Shown piece after piece: positions 44,285-55,630 of a stretch of DNA of 64,000 bases. The stretch spans positions 466,055-530,054 of the forward strand of contig JAGPYM010000028.1 of assembly GCA_020736575.1 (NCBI GenBank), written 5' to 3'. Under the pieces are notes generated by a model. That model made no database searches. It saw nothing but the letters and a program-made list of their open reading frames with translations, and was not told where the DNA came from. A program made the translations under genes and the position numbers. The stretch is from Thelonectria olida (lineage: Eukaryota; Ascomycota; Sordariomycetes; Hypocreales; Nectriaceae). How positions within the stretch are numbered: position 1 is the stretch's first letter; every line of letters begins with the position of its first letter.

Positions 44285-46737
44285 ATGGCCAATTCTCATG
44301 ACGAAGCACCCGCCACGAGCGGTGTACAGGTGGCTACTGAGACATCTGGCCAAGACCCTGGTGAAATCATCAAGGACAAGTCAGCCACCAACGTCGACGA
44401 GGCCGGCAACGAGAAGGCCATCAAGGTCGGCGAGACGGAGGTGGTCGACATCTTCCAACCCTTTCCCCCGGATCCCAATGCCCGCCCGGAGAGGCAATGG
44501 GTTGTGACCATCCGGGCCGTTGTTCTCGGCTGTATGATCGGAACTGCAGTCAGCGCGTCCAGCCTCTACCTTGGTAAATATCTCGATTCCTGCCGGGGTG
44601 CCCCGCTAACACGTCCGGACTCACAGGTCTCCGCGCCGGCAATGCCTTGACTGGCGACATCTTTGGCGTTCTCTTTGGCTTCATTGTCCTCAAGCCGTTG
44701 TCTAACTGGCTCCCAGAGACGTTCCCTGTTCTCGGTGGATATTTCGGCCCCAAGGAGAACTCCATCGTGATGACGGCAGCCATGACGTCCGGCGGCCTCG
44801 CCTTCCTTTTCATCAGCGGCGTCCCGGCACTGTACCAGATGGGTCTGCTCGGAGCTGGGCCTATCCAGGACTACTGGAGCCTCGTCATATTCACGCTCAT
44901 TGCCGGCTACTACGGGATGCTGTTCACCATCCCCATGGCCAACTTCTTCCTCGTGACCCTGGCCAGAGAGCTCAAGATCATTTTCCCCTCATCGACGGCC
45001 CTCGCTTTTGCCATGCAGTCTCTCCACTCGAGCGCTGCCAAAGCCCACGAGACGAAGAAGAAGGGCCATATGCTGTACTGGTTCTTCCTCGGTGCCTTTA
45101 CGCTTAGGGTTGTGTCCCAATATGCGCCGGGCATCCTCTGGGACTGGCATGTTTTCACATGGTACGTGGTTCTGCACTTCGCATCCACTTGCCTGAATGT
45201 TGCTCCTCGGCCCAAAGATGCAGACTAACATTTCCAACCAAGGCTCTACATTTGGACAAACTTCAGCAACCCCGCGCTCATGGCCGCCGAGGGCTGGTGT
45301 TGGTTCTTCGAGTTCTCCCCGGCATTCACCGCCATCGGGATCCTCGTGGGCACCAACGTGGCCTTCTCTGCGCTCTTCGGCATGGTGCTAGCCTGGGGTA
45401 TCCTCGGCCCAGCCACAGTTGCCGCTGGGGTGACCGGTGGTACCTACCCCTATCAAGGTACCAAGTGGGCGGACTATCCCGTCTACATGACGCTCAGCGC
45501 CGGGACTGAGCCAGGAACCTTACCTTCGCCGCGATACTGGATTATGTGGCCGGGTATCATGCTGATGCTCTGTGCTTCCATCACGGACTTCGCTGTCGAG
45601 CTTCCACGGGTGTACCAGACCGTGAAACTCTCCGTCAGACTACTTCGGGAGCGGCGAGCGGCGGTGGCGTCGTCGTCAGAGCCCAAACCGACGCTGAGAC
45701 TCCGGCTGGCTCGCATGTTCGGCACCTCTGACGATGTGCAAGATGGAGACCTCACGTGGTGGATGTGGGTGCCCGCGACCGTGATTTTTGTCGTGGTCAC
45801 ATGCGTTGTATACAAGCTTCAGTGGGACATTGGAGTTGGCCCGACACTGGTAGTCCTGCTCCTGGCTTTCATCTTCGCCATCGTCGCCATTCAGTGTGCC
45901 GGCCCCACTGATATCACGCCAGGCGCGGCCATTGGCAAGGTCATCCAGCTTGTGATGGGAGGAATGGTCAACCAATCCAACCATAACACAGCCGTGGCTC
46001 ACCGCCTCAATATCATCGGTGGCACGATGGGGTCCGCATCAGCTGTCGCCGCAACAGAGCTGCTCATGGATCTCAGAATCGGTTTCCTCGTCGGCACACC
46101 CCGGCCGCAGCAGTTGCTCACCCAGGTCCTGGGGACCATGGTGGCCGTGTTCCTCTCGCCCCTCATGTTCTCCCTCTACGCTTCAGCATACCCCTGCATC
46201 CTTCAGCTCGGTGTCCAAGACTGTCCGTTCCTCGTCCCGAACGCCCCGGCATACGTCGGCGTCGCCATCGTATCGACGTCGAATTCATTCCCCATCCCAA
46301 CGAGCTCGGCCTATTGTTCACTTGGATTCGGCATCTTTGCTGTCATCATATCCCTCACTAAGAAGTATTATTTGACCGGCCACAGGGGAAAGTATCGCGA
46401 ATGGGTTCCTAACTTTGCCATTGTCGGCACTATGATGCTGCTCCCGCTTCCAGCTATCGGTATTGTGAGTGGCACTCTCTGTCCTTGACCTGTTGACCCC
46501 CCAAGCTGCCCGAACTAACCAGTATGCTGCCATTAGTGTTTCGCGGTGGGTGGCCTAATCAGCATCAACTGGAGGAAGAGAAACTTGGCGGGTTTCCAGA
46601 ACTACGCGTACCATGTCGCCGCTGGTATGATGGTGGGCGAGGGATTCGGAGGCGTCATTAATGCCATCTTCCAACTGGCTGGCATTGGCGGCGCGGTGCA
46701 TGGAACAGACATTGCCTGCCCCTTGGACTCTTGCTGA
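44285..46737 (+). CDS. OPT-superfamily transporter (YSL-like)
   Basis: Proton-coupled importer of oligopeptides or metal-chelating peptides in the plasma or vacuolar membrane. Exons 44285-44573, 44627-45161, 45243-46464, 46537-46737 give 748 aa. A hydrophilic acidic N terminus of about 60 residues precedes roughly 14-16 hydrophobic segments. Family phrases: IGTAVSASSLYLGLRAGN (split by intron 1), PKENSIVMTAAMTSGG, FPSSTALAFAMQSLHSS, MGGMVNQSNHNTAVAHRLNI and NSFPIPTSSAYC. These belong to the YSL branch rather than the NPG-motif oligopeptide branch, so substrates may be small peptides, glutathione-like compounds or metal complexes. It is the last intact gene of the island; the next kilobases are transposons. 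Confidence 0.9.
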
Positions 46738-47096
46738 ACAGATCCATGGTCTGAATCTGGTACACAACTTCAACGGCTCGGTTTCAAGATTCATGCAAAT
46801 GACGCGGTTTATCACCCATCTTCTGCCATCGTAGCCCTTTGGGCATGAACTTTAGTGTAAGAGCGCCCTGGCTGATGAGATCTGTCGCATCAGGCTCTAG
46901 ATTTGTCATTGTGATATGCCTTGCTACCACCTATGGACTATAGTGCTAGATCTACTCAAGAATTCCATAGATTGTCGACTAACCCACCAAAACAGCACCA
47001 CCTAACCCACTAAAATTAGACTGAAACATCTGGCCCCGGGCGGCGGGGCTCTCTGATGCTGTCCATCACTGTTAGGTGGTCTTAGAAGGGAAGGGG
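46738..47096. other. Intergenic up to the transposon
   Basis: No gene. No copy of the 42 bp inverted end is present here, although the transposon that follows should begin in this stretch. Confidence 0.5.
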
Positions 47097-48780
47097 TTAT
47101 ATAGGAAGGTATATAATAATATAAAGGTAACTATTCTCTTCCCTAGACGTCTTAATAACTACCTGACATGTTCTTGCGTTACGACCGGTCTTGCCGCATG
47201 TTCCACAACGCCTTTCCTTCGGTCGCGCCGACCCTCCTTGAGCACGATTTCTCGACGATTCGGCCACTAGCTGCGCATCAACATCCTTCTGATCAATTGA
47301 ATCCCTCCCTTCATCTAGAGTCATCTTTCCTCCATTACGGAGGCGTGCCTTTTTTGCTCTGCGCCGCTTACTAAGGGTATCATTCGCCTGTCGAAGGATC
47401 TGGTTCGCAGACTTCAATAACGCCATCTGATGCATTTTTGCATTTGTTCCCATAGAAAGCGACTCAATCGCTTCAAAAATATATGTCGGAGAGCTGCTTT
47501 GGTGCCTTTCAACTCGTCTTTTGAGAAATTCAGACTGAGAGCTAGCCTCAAGGACGGTCTTCGGGGTCTTCGAGACCAAAGGGTCAGGAAGGCTAGCTTT
47601 CTCCTCGACAGGTGTCGGAGTCCGTAGCTGGATATCAAGCTTCGATAGCACACTTTCCGGGTCTAGACGAACAAGCCCTGCTCCTCTAAACCCCCCTCGA
47701 ATGTTGCTTTCTGTCATTGAGGCTTGAAAAGCGGCGTAAAAGGCTGGAAAGAACTCGGTCTTTGAAATGTGGGTTATAGAGCATCTGATCAAATCCTCTA
47801 TTTCCCGACCGTAGGCCTTCTTGAGCGGCCCAAAGCACCCGACATCGAGAGGCTGAAGTAGATGAGACGAATGAGGCGGCATACAAAGCGTGATGATGTT
47901 GTTTTCCTGACAATATAGCTCAAAGTCAGTCGAGTGGTGGCTTTCGTGCCCATCGAGGATCAGAAGGCGATAGCGACCATTTGATCGGGTCTTTGTGTGC
48001 CGATCGAAGTGCTTGATCCACTCAAGACCCGTCTCGTTGTCGGTCCAGCCATTTTTGGTCGTGGCGATAGCCCAATCGCCCGGGAGGTTGCTTTCTTGGT
48101 ACCAGCTGGCGAGGTGATATTGGCCCGCAACCACGATGAACGGCTGGATTGCCCACCCCTTCCGCATTAATAGCCTGGATGACTGTAACCCATTCCCGGT
48201 TTCCAGGCTAGACTGATTTCGGCTTTCCACGCCTTTCTGCGCCTGTAACAACCATTCCGCTTGCGATCATACCCATCATAAAGCCAGTCTCGTCAAAGTT
48301 ATAGATATCAGCTGGGGTGATGCCGTATTTCGCGATTGTGTTCGCTATGAGCGAGAACCACTCACGAATGAGGGTCGGGTCTTCGCATTTGGCTCTCTGG
48401 TAATCATATTTGCGATTAAAACGCGTCGTAAGCTCTAGTTGTCGCCTAACGAAGTTGGAAGCCCAGTTCTTTCCGACAGGTGACGCGTCGCGGTCGGCAA
48501 GCAGTCGGTTAGCCATTTCTTCCACACCACGTAGCCGCGGGGGAAACCCTCGCGAATCCAGGTCAAGAATGAACTGAACAATTATTTGTTCTTCTAGATT
48601 GGTTAGACGACGTGATTTTGGGATCCAATCGCGTCGAGATTGAATGCCATTCTTCCGGCGACGTAGCCTCGGCTCAGAGACTTCATAGATGCTAGCAGCA
48701 TGTCGGACACTTAGTTTTGGATTATTTTGAAGGGCTTGAAGTGCAAGAAGGGTCTTTGCCTCAGTATTAGATTGTGACAT
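47097..48780 (-). pseudogene. DDE1/pogo transposase, one nonsense and one frameshift
   Basis: N-terminal helix-turn-helix (TLLALQALQNNPKLSVRHAA), CENP-B-like second domain (NWASNFVRRQLELTTRF), then the catalytic triad: Asp in YNFDETGFMMG, Asp in LLILDGHESH, Asp in LLQPLDVGCFGPLK. A Cys-rich tail CGTCGKTGRNARTC closes the protein. The frame from 48780 meets a TAG near 48205, where relatives have Gln (so a C-to-T change of CAG fits), continues legibly, and then shifts by one base in a GGGG run near 48165. Otherwise the protein of about 560 residues is well preserved, so decay is recent. Confidence 0.85.
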
Positions 48781-48836
48781 GCTAGGGGGTGAAGATATAT
48801 TTGATAAAGTAGAAAGTTAAGTGGAGGTGGGAAAAG

Positions 48837-48878
48837 TGCGTCGCATACTTGGATGCGTCGTATGCTTATCATACACGT
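48837..48878 (-). repeat. Terminal inverted repeat shared with the MITE
   Basis: Matches the MITE ends over all 42 bases with a few differences, and is bordered by TA at 48879-48880. Confidence 0.85.
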
Positions 48879-48880
48879 TA

Positions 48881-49410
48881 ACTAAACCTATTTATTTATT
48901 ACTTTCTATTAGGTAGACTGTATATTTAGTTTATTAATCTAATTAGTATATTTAACTTATGTATTATTATTCATTGTCTGCCCCTTAAAGATCTACTATT
49001 TCTTATAAGACTCTTAACCCGCACGTGACACCCTAGTATATGCCTTCTATTTAACACTTTCCTCACTTCATAAGCGCTCACGCCCAATAGCTCTCTCGGT
49101 TGCCCTCTCCCTAAACCGAAATCATTTGGACGTGCTCAAAGAACCCAATATGTGGGCCGGGCAAGTAGAGCCACCAATTAGTTCTTAAACAAGATTAAGA
49201 TTGCATACAGTCGATCGCGCGGGCGGGTTGAGAGAACACAGACTGAAGCCCGTGTGGTTGTCAGGTGTGATCTTCCATTGCGGAACAAAACATGCACAAA
49301 AATTGACTAAGCCATCAAATCTTTCACCAAAGCTGGGGTAACCGACGCGAGCTTAATACCATACCGATCCCTTATCCAACTCAGTCTTTCCTCACAGTCG
49401 TCAACTTGTT
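48881..49410. other. Gene-free stretch between two transposons
   Basis: A/T-rich to about 49020, then unique-looking sequence without motifs. Confidence 0.4.
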
Positions 49411-49711
49411 GACTGGTATGAATGAATGAATGAAATTTATTACGCCCGGGAGGACCAAGCCTCATAGGGCCATGACGCTAAACTATTTTCAGTTCTAACG
49501 ATTGATCGAGATCACCCAGAAGCCCCACATTCTTCCTCGTCCACTGATTGGTCCCGCCTCGCTTGACTCTGATGTGACAGGCCTGCTTGAAGGCCAGTTT
49601 CTCCAAGTGTTCAGCATCCTATCTTCAGCAGCTGAAGCATGGTCTGCCAACTTGAGGCTGTTTGATGTTAGTATCGCCAGATTTGGCCGCTAAATGTGGT
49701 TAGTTAGTAGG

Positions 49712-52700
49712 TTATACAGTCTGGTTTGCATCAAGTCTCCTCGTGTCCATGGCGAACTTAATCGCCGCCCGCACCGCCTGTAGGTTAGGTGTCCATTTAG
49801 GTCCATCCGATGCTGCCTTTCCGCCCAAAAAGAAAGGGAGGTTTCCCATCATTGTTTGTCCGACTTGTCGCATGCCGTCTCGCTGCGTGTCCCATTTCGT
49901 ACACCGGAATAGAAAATGTTCCATCGTTTCTGCTGCTTGTCCACAAGTGCACATGTCCGATTCTGCTGCTCCAATCCTGTGCAGGTAGCTGTTGATTCTA
50001 GCCATCCCCGTGCGGAGCTGGGAGAGCATGTCTGCTTCGCGTCTCTTCAGTCCATCATACAGGGAGCGTGTGTGTGTACCTGGTAACGCTTTGTCGATTC
50101 GCTTCGCGTACTTTCCGACCCCATCGGGCAGGATCTTCTGCCGCTGTTGCTGTGCGATCGCTAGTCTCATCCGTGTGGAACGCGCTTGGTATATTGGTTT
50201 CTCAGGTCTCTGTCTTCCTCGTGCGGCTCTTCGCGCTTCCGTCTTTGCCTCGCTGCCCATCGGGAAGTCCTTGTCTCCGGCTGGTACCCACAGCATTTTA
50301 ACGATGTTGCCACTCTTCTGGAGTCGTTCGGCATGCCTATGGATCTCCTGGACGGTACATTGTCCCGACTGCTGTTGCGGCCGCGCGATCACTTGCAGTG
50401 CTGATCGGCTGCTCGTCATAACGGTCAACTGTCGATGTTGAAGTCCATCTGGCATGCATCTCAGCGCCGTCGCTATAGCTTCCAGCTCTGCCGTGTACAC
50501 GTTCTGGTCGTCTCTGGAACCGATCATAATCGAGTACCTGGCCACCACCTCGCCCGGTCTGTTGCTCAGAGTATCACGGACGATGCCGCCCATGCCTACC
50601 CTTCCTGCCTTCTCAGAGGCACTGGTTGCCACCAGGATGCCCTCCATCCTGTTGGCGGTTTCTGTCGCCATACCTCGGTTGAGGTCGTACCCGATGGGCA
50701 GGCGGCTGTGCCATGGTGGTAGTGTATATGCCTGGATTGTTTCCATTCGTTCAGCTGTGTTCCCTCCTTGTGCCAGCGCGAGTTTCTTCATCGGAGACAG
50801 GTATCTCCGGCTGCTTGACATCTTGAGACCCGCGAGTGGGTGCGTCTTTGGTAGGGTGTGCAGGTTGATCCAGAGCCTAGTGCCGGCTCGGGCATGCCGT
50901 TCCCTTATCGTGGGGATGCTTGCCTCTGCTTCTAACACAGCCGTCGCTGCCGTTCGGAAAGCGCCGGTGATCGCTTGCGCCCTACTTTCTGTGCTCTGTT
51001 CAGCCAACTCAATTCTCTTATCCCGCACGCATGCGCCCACACGGTGGAGGCGTAGTCCATAGTTGGTGCCACTGTAGCCGTGAAGAGCTGCCTTGCTGTC
51101 CGAGGTGATAGCATCTTGAGCCTCCTCAGGCACATGGCGGCCGCCAAGCCCTTGGCTGCTGCTCTGGCCATGTGTTCCTTGTACCGTAGCTTCGCATCCA
51201 TCACCACTCCCAGGATCTTAGCGCTCTGTGTCGGTTTAACCTCTTTGCCCTTGATCACGAATGGCGTGTCGCTGGTGCGCTCGGCATTGCGCGTGAAATG
51301 TATGATGGTTGTCTTGTCGCCTTCGAATGTTGCACCGCTCCGTCTTTCCCATTCCAGTGCCTTGTCTATGATGGCTTGAATACCCGCTCTGTTTGTCTCC
51401 GCCGTTGGCCCCGTCACCCAGGCCGAGTAGTCGTCGACGAATGCCATCGAGCCGCCCGTTGAGTTGATCCTACTCTGTACCAGATCCGCGTTGAAAAACA
51501 GGAACAGCACCGGCGACAGCGGCGACCCCTGCGGAAGGCCCGCTTGGGGTAGCGGCTGTCGCTCCGACGTGTAGTCGTTCACTACGATGCTCGCTGTGCG
51601 ATTTGAGCAGAAAGCATCGATCCATTTGACTAGCCACCGTGGTATGCCTCTGGCCTCCAGTCTTTGTAGAAGTCGATCCTTGAATACGCCGTTGTATGCG
51701 CCTTTGACATCGAAGCTGATCAGACTAACCACCTTGCGGTTTCTCCACGCCCTGTAGATCTGTTCCTGCAGGAGCAGCAGTGCCTGTTCTGTCGACCTCC
51801 GTTTTCTTGCTCCAAAGTGGTTTGTGGGTAGGAGTCCGAACGTCTCGACGGCGTACGAAATCCTGTCCGCCACGACGGCCTCGAGAATCTTACCCAGCGT
51901 CGACAGTAGTGAGATGGGCCGCCATGCCTTGGCGATCGCGTAGTCGCCCTTGTCTGGTTTCTTGAGCGGGATGATCTTGGCGCTTCTCCACTGGTCCGGC
52001 AGTACTCCATCTATCAATGACGTTCGGAATAAGTGTAATACCCGGTCTTGGACCACTGGCCAAAGTTGTTTCCATACCATCGCCGGTAAGCCGTCTTCCC
52101 CGGGTGCTTTCCATGCTTTGGCCTCCATGACTTTCTGCTCCACCTCGTCCAGGGTTATGTTCGGCATGTCCACCTCCATCCGGCGGGGACGGGTCCCTTC
52201 ATCTTCGATGACGGCCGGCAGTGGTGGGAAGAAAGCGCTAAGCAGCTCCTCTGCCTGCTCTGCCTTGTCCTTTGTCTTTGTTCCATCCGGCCTCTTGAGC
52301 GGTGGGATCTTGTCGCTCATGGCATCGCCTCCGGGCTTGAGGTATCTTGCCGACTGCCAAATACTGGCTCCGTCCGCGAGAAAGTCATCCCAGTGTGCCT
52401 TCTTCTGTTTCCTGATCGCGTCATGGTATTCTTTGCCTGCTTCTTTGGCTCTCTTTTCCAGATCTGGTGACCGTTGACCTCTTCGACGTCGTGATCTCGC
52501 CTGGTTCCTCCAGTACGTGTACGCCCGTCGAAGCCGGGTTAGGTCTGTTGTCCACCACCGCCTCGCGTACGGGGATGGCTTTGCTAGTGGCACGAGCTTG
52601 TCGGTTGCTTCGAGCACAACTCCCATGAGCATGTCCGTTTGGGTCTGCACGTCTTCATCCCATGGCAGCCATCGAAGCCTTTCCTCCACTCTTTCTCTGA

Positions 52701-52807
52701 TCGCTGTCCACGGTGCATTCTTGAACAGTCGTCGTTCGCTGGCCCTCCTTTCTGGCACGCTGAGGTCGAACTCGGTTCGGATTGCTCTGTGGTCTGAACC
52801 ATGTTCC
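49712..52807 (-). pseudogene. LINE polyprotein: end of endonuclease, reverse transcriptase, RNase H
   Basis: Begins in the endonuclease motif GSDHRAI, then reverse transcriptase with LPAMVWKQLWPVV, AWRPISLLSTLGKILE, SFDVKGAYNGV, GLPQGSPLSPVLF and the active-site AFVDDYS (about 51421-51450). After NRAQKVG the frame shifts by one base near 50995, in a run of G, and the second frame carries on with AITGAFRTAA, the RNase H region (GMGGIVRD, YTAELEAIATAL) and the knuckle CTCGQAAETMEHFLFRC. Apart from this shift and the truncated start, the ORF is open, so the copy is fairly young. Confidence 0.87.
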
Positions 52808-52815
52808 GTTGGGTG

Positions 52816-55630
52816 CAGACTGGCGAATCTATCTACCAATGTAGACGAAATGTAGATGTAGATCTACATAGATCTACATCTATCTATCTACCAAGGGTCC
52901 ATGTGGGTCATCTATCTATCTATCTGGACCTCTGGTAGATAGACAAAATGTAGATAGATGCCAAGAATTGGACCCACATTTACTGAAAGTAGAGGCACCT
53001 ATAACTACTGGTATATTACTCATATTTTACCGTACCAGTACTTACTCAATTTCGCCCCTCCTTGGTCTCCCCTTTCCTTCCCCATCACTAAAAATTTTGT
53101 TGTTCGCATTGGCCCTGGATTCAGCCAAGCTGCTCCAACTCCTCAAAATGGCGTTTCAAGCTGATATTTTTGGTTCCCCATCCAATTCATATAATTCCAT
53201 AAAGATATCTCACCAGTCAGCCACACCCACGCTACTATCATCATCATCATCATCATCCAGCAGCTCCACAACGATAAAAGACTGGGAGGCAGTGTCTGAG
53301 TCTATCCGGACACATTGGGTTCTCTCAACTCGCACTGGCCTAGCTACTGGATGGTTTTGGGGCCATGGCTATGATGTCTACGCTAGAGCATCTAACAATC
53401 AGCATGGTGCACCCATATGGCTCTATTGTCACTATGTCCAGCGAAAAGCCCACAAGCCCAAAGCCTACGTGTCATCCAACACCCGGAATATTGAAGGCCA
53501 TCTTGCCAAGGCGCACGGCATCTTGAACCCAGATCTGTCGAAAGCCAAGCGATACATATCAGAACGACCTTCTAATCAGCCGAGTCTCTATGAATTCTCT
53601 GCCAAGAAGAGCAAGAGAGACGACTTTCATGACGAGCTAGTCGTTCGATTTGATAAGACCGAATTTCAGCGACTGTTAGTTTAGTGGATCACCGACGCAA
53701 ACCTGTCTTTCCGCGTCCCCGAGCACAAAGGGCTTTAGAAGGTCTTTCAGTACCTCAATCCTCTAGTTCAGGAGACTTCCGCTATTCTTACGCATGAGAC
53801 GGTCCGCGCTCGAATCATCCATGAGTTCGACAGCTACAAAATGCATGTCATCGATGTAATGTTACGAAGCCCGAGCAAGGTTCATATTGTGTTTGATGGT
53901 TGGACTTTGCGGAATAGGTACTTGTTCTTCTCCGTGAATGCCTTCTTTCTTGATGAGGAAATGTTTTAGCTTTGGAAAATCGTGCTCGGCCTCCCAAATG
54001 TGACAATTGCTCATATAGGAGAGAACGTCTCCGCGGCTATTATGGAGGTGCTGAACGAGTTTGAGCTAGTAGCGAACAATAAAATTGGGTACCTTATTCT
54101 TGATAACGCCCCTAGTAATGATTGCGCAGTTGAAGAGATGGGTCCCACCCTTCAGTGGGAGAACCCAGGATGCCGAAGGATCCGGTGCTTTGGACACATT
54201 CTCCACCTTGTTGCGAAGGCCATGCTCATTGTCAAAGGCGAAGACAGTCTCGAGGACCTTGATCTAGACGACTTCGACAAGTGGACGAAGAGAGGCCCTG
54301 TTGGAAAGCTGCACAACCTTGTAGTTTGGGCCCATCGATCCAACAAGGCCATTTCTATTCTGCGCAAGCTGCAGGAAGAAGATCCTGATAGGAGCTATCC
54401 CGGCACACTTGATGTGGTTCTGGATAATAGCATACGTTGGCTCTTGCAATATTACATGATTGAGCGAGCGATTAAGCTCTGGCGTTACCTTGAAGAGCTC
54501 ATTGATATTACCATATAATCTGGTAAAAAATTTCTACGATCTCGACCGAAATCGGCGGAGCCGCCTAGCTCGCTTCTACCGTGTCTTAAGGAAGCCAATC
54601 TTCTTTCCGATGCGGATTAGGATGCGCTTGGTTGGTTCAAGGACATACTCAGTAAGTTTGAATCTTGCCTTTTGCGGCTTGAAGGGGATGGCTAAACCCG
54701 GCTCCGCAAGGGAGGAATTGAGACACAGTACGGGAGCATCTGGCAGGTAGCTGTGGCCTATGAATTCCTTCTCATAATGCTTGAGAAAGCGAAGATTGAG
54801 GCTGTAAATCGGCAAGAACCTAGTTATTATGCTTCCTGTATTAATTCTGCCTGGGTCAAGCTCAATAAGTACTATTCGAAACTTGACGAGTTATGCCGCC
54901 ACGGTTCTTCATCCCGGGATATAATGGGCCTTCCTGACGAGGGCGTATGGCGATAAGGAAGACTGGCTGCGTACTGCTCGCCAGCTTATCTAAAGGCTGT
55001 GGGATGAGGAGTATTGCGACCTTCCTGCATAATGGGAGATCGCAAATAGTAATCTTCCTGAAGCTGTGAGGGCACGAGAGTATAATGTATTTGACTTGTT
55101 CTAAGACGAGCTTATGGCTAGTACGAATTATGAAAACGAAATGGTCGAAGACGAATTTGAGAGGTGGCTATCTATAAAGAACGACGTATACTTAAAACAT
55201 GATAATCCGCTTGAATATTGGTCGGTGAAGCGGTTTGAGTATCCTCGTGTAGCTAGAATGGCGATTGACGTCTTGTTAATTCCGGCTATGGCTGCTGAGT
55301 GTGAGAGGACGTTTTCCTCCGCCGGTAGCATGGTCTCACCTAAACGACACCGGTTGGATGCGAGCACTATTGCTGTTACCCAGACCGTGAGATCATGGCT
55401 TAGAGCAGGGTTGTTGGAGGGATACGATGGGTTGCTAAAGGAGATGGATGATGATATGGTCGAGGCCGTGGACCGGGGGTAGCACTGTCCGTGCACTATC
55501 TATCTACTGAAATCTATCTACATCTACATGTAGGCTACATCTATCTATCTATATTGGCCCTGATTCCTAAGCGTCTACATCTATCTACCTTGGGCCTTGG
55601 TAGATAGATGTAGATAGATTCGCCAGTCTG
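52816..55630 (+). mobile_element. Complete-length hAT transposon (2815 bp) inserted in the LINE
   Basis: Ends are inverted: CAGACTGGCGAATCTATCTA at the left and its complement at the right, followed inward on both sides by (ATCT)n-like subterminal repeats. The 8 bp GTTGGGTG stands at 52808-52815 and again at 55631-55638, the target duplication size expected of hAT elements. Both borders fall exactly where the LINE frame breaks. Confidence 0.95.
52968..55482 (+). pseudogene. hAT transposase with several nonsense codons
   Basis: In one frame from the N terminus: a BED-finger-like region (WLYCHYVQ ... IEGHLAKAHGI), then VFDGWTLRNRYLFFSV, GYLILDNAPSNDCAV, CFGHILHLVAKAML, and at the end the dimerisation region NPLEYWSVKRFEYPRVARMA, LLIPAMAAECERTFSSAGSM. 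In-frame TAG stops at 53682, 53736 and 53967 interrupt it where CAG (Gln) would fit, TAA at 54516, and there is at least one frameshift near 54900. Not functional. Confidence 0.85.

Larger units (their letters stand above)
47097..48878 (-). mobile_element. Pogo/Fot-like DNA transposon, left end missing
   Basis: The 42 bp inverted end at 48837-48878, followed by TA, is the same as the ends of the 434 bp MITE. The transposase reads inwards from 48780. The opposite end is absent: sequence up to 47000 has no matching repeat, so the element was truncated after the transposase. Confidence 0.75.

Noticed and set aside
17558..46737. A hidden NRPS, PKS, terpene synthase or RiPP precursor
   Set aside because: No adenylation, ketosynthase, DDxxD/NSE or repeated precursor peptide motif was seen in any frame.
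52850..52960. CRISPR-like ATCTATCT repeats
   Set aside because: Simple tandem repeats belonging to the subterminal regions of the hAT element, with no spacers.
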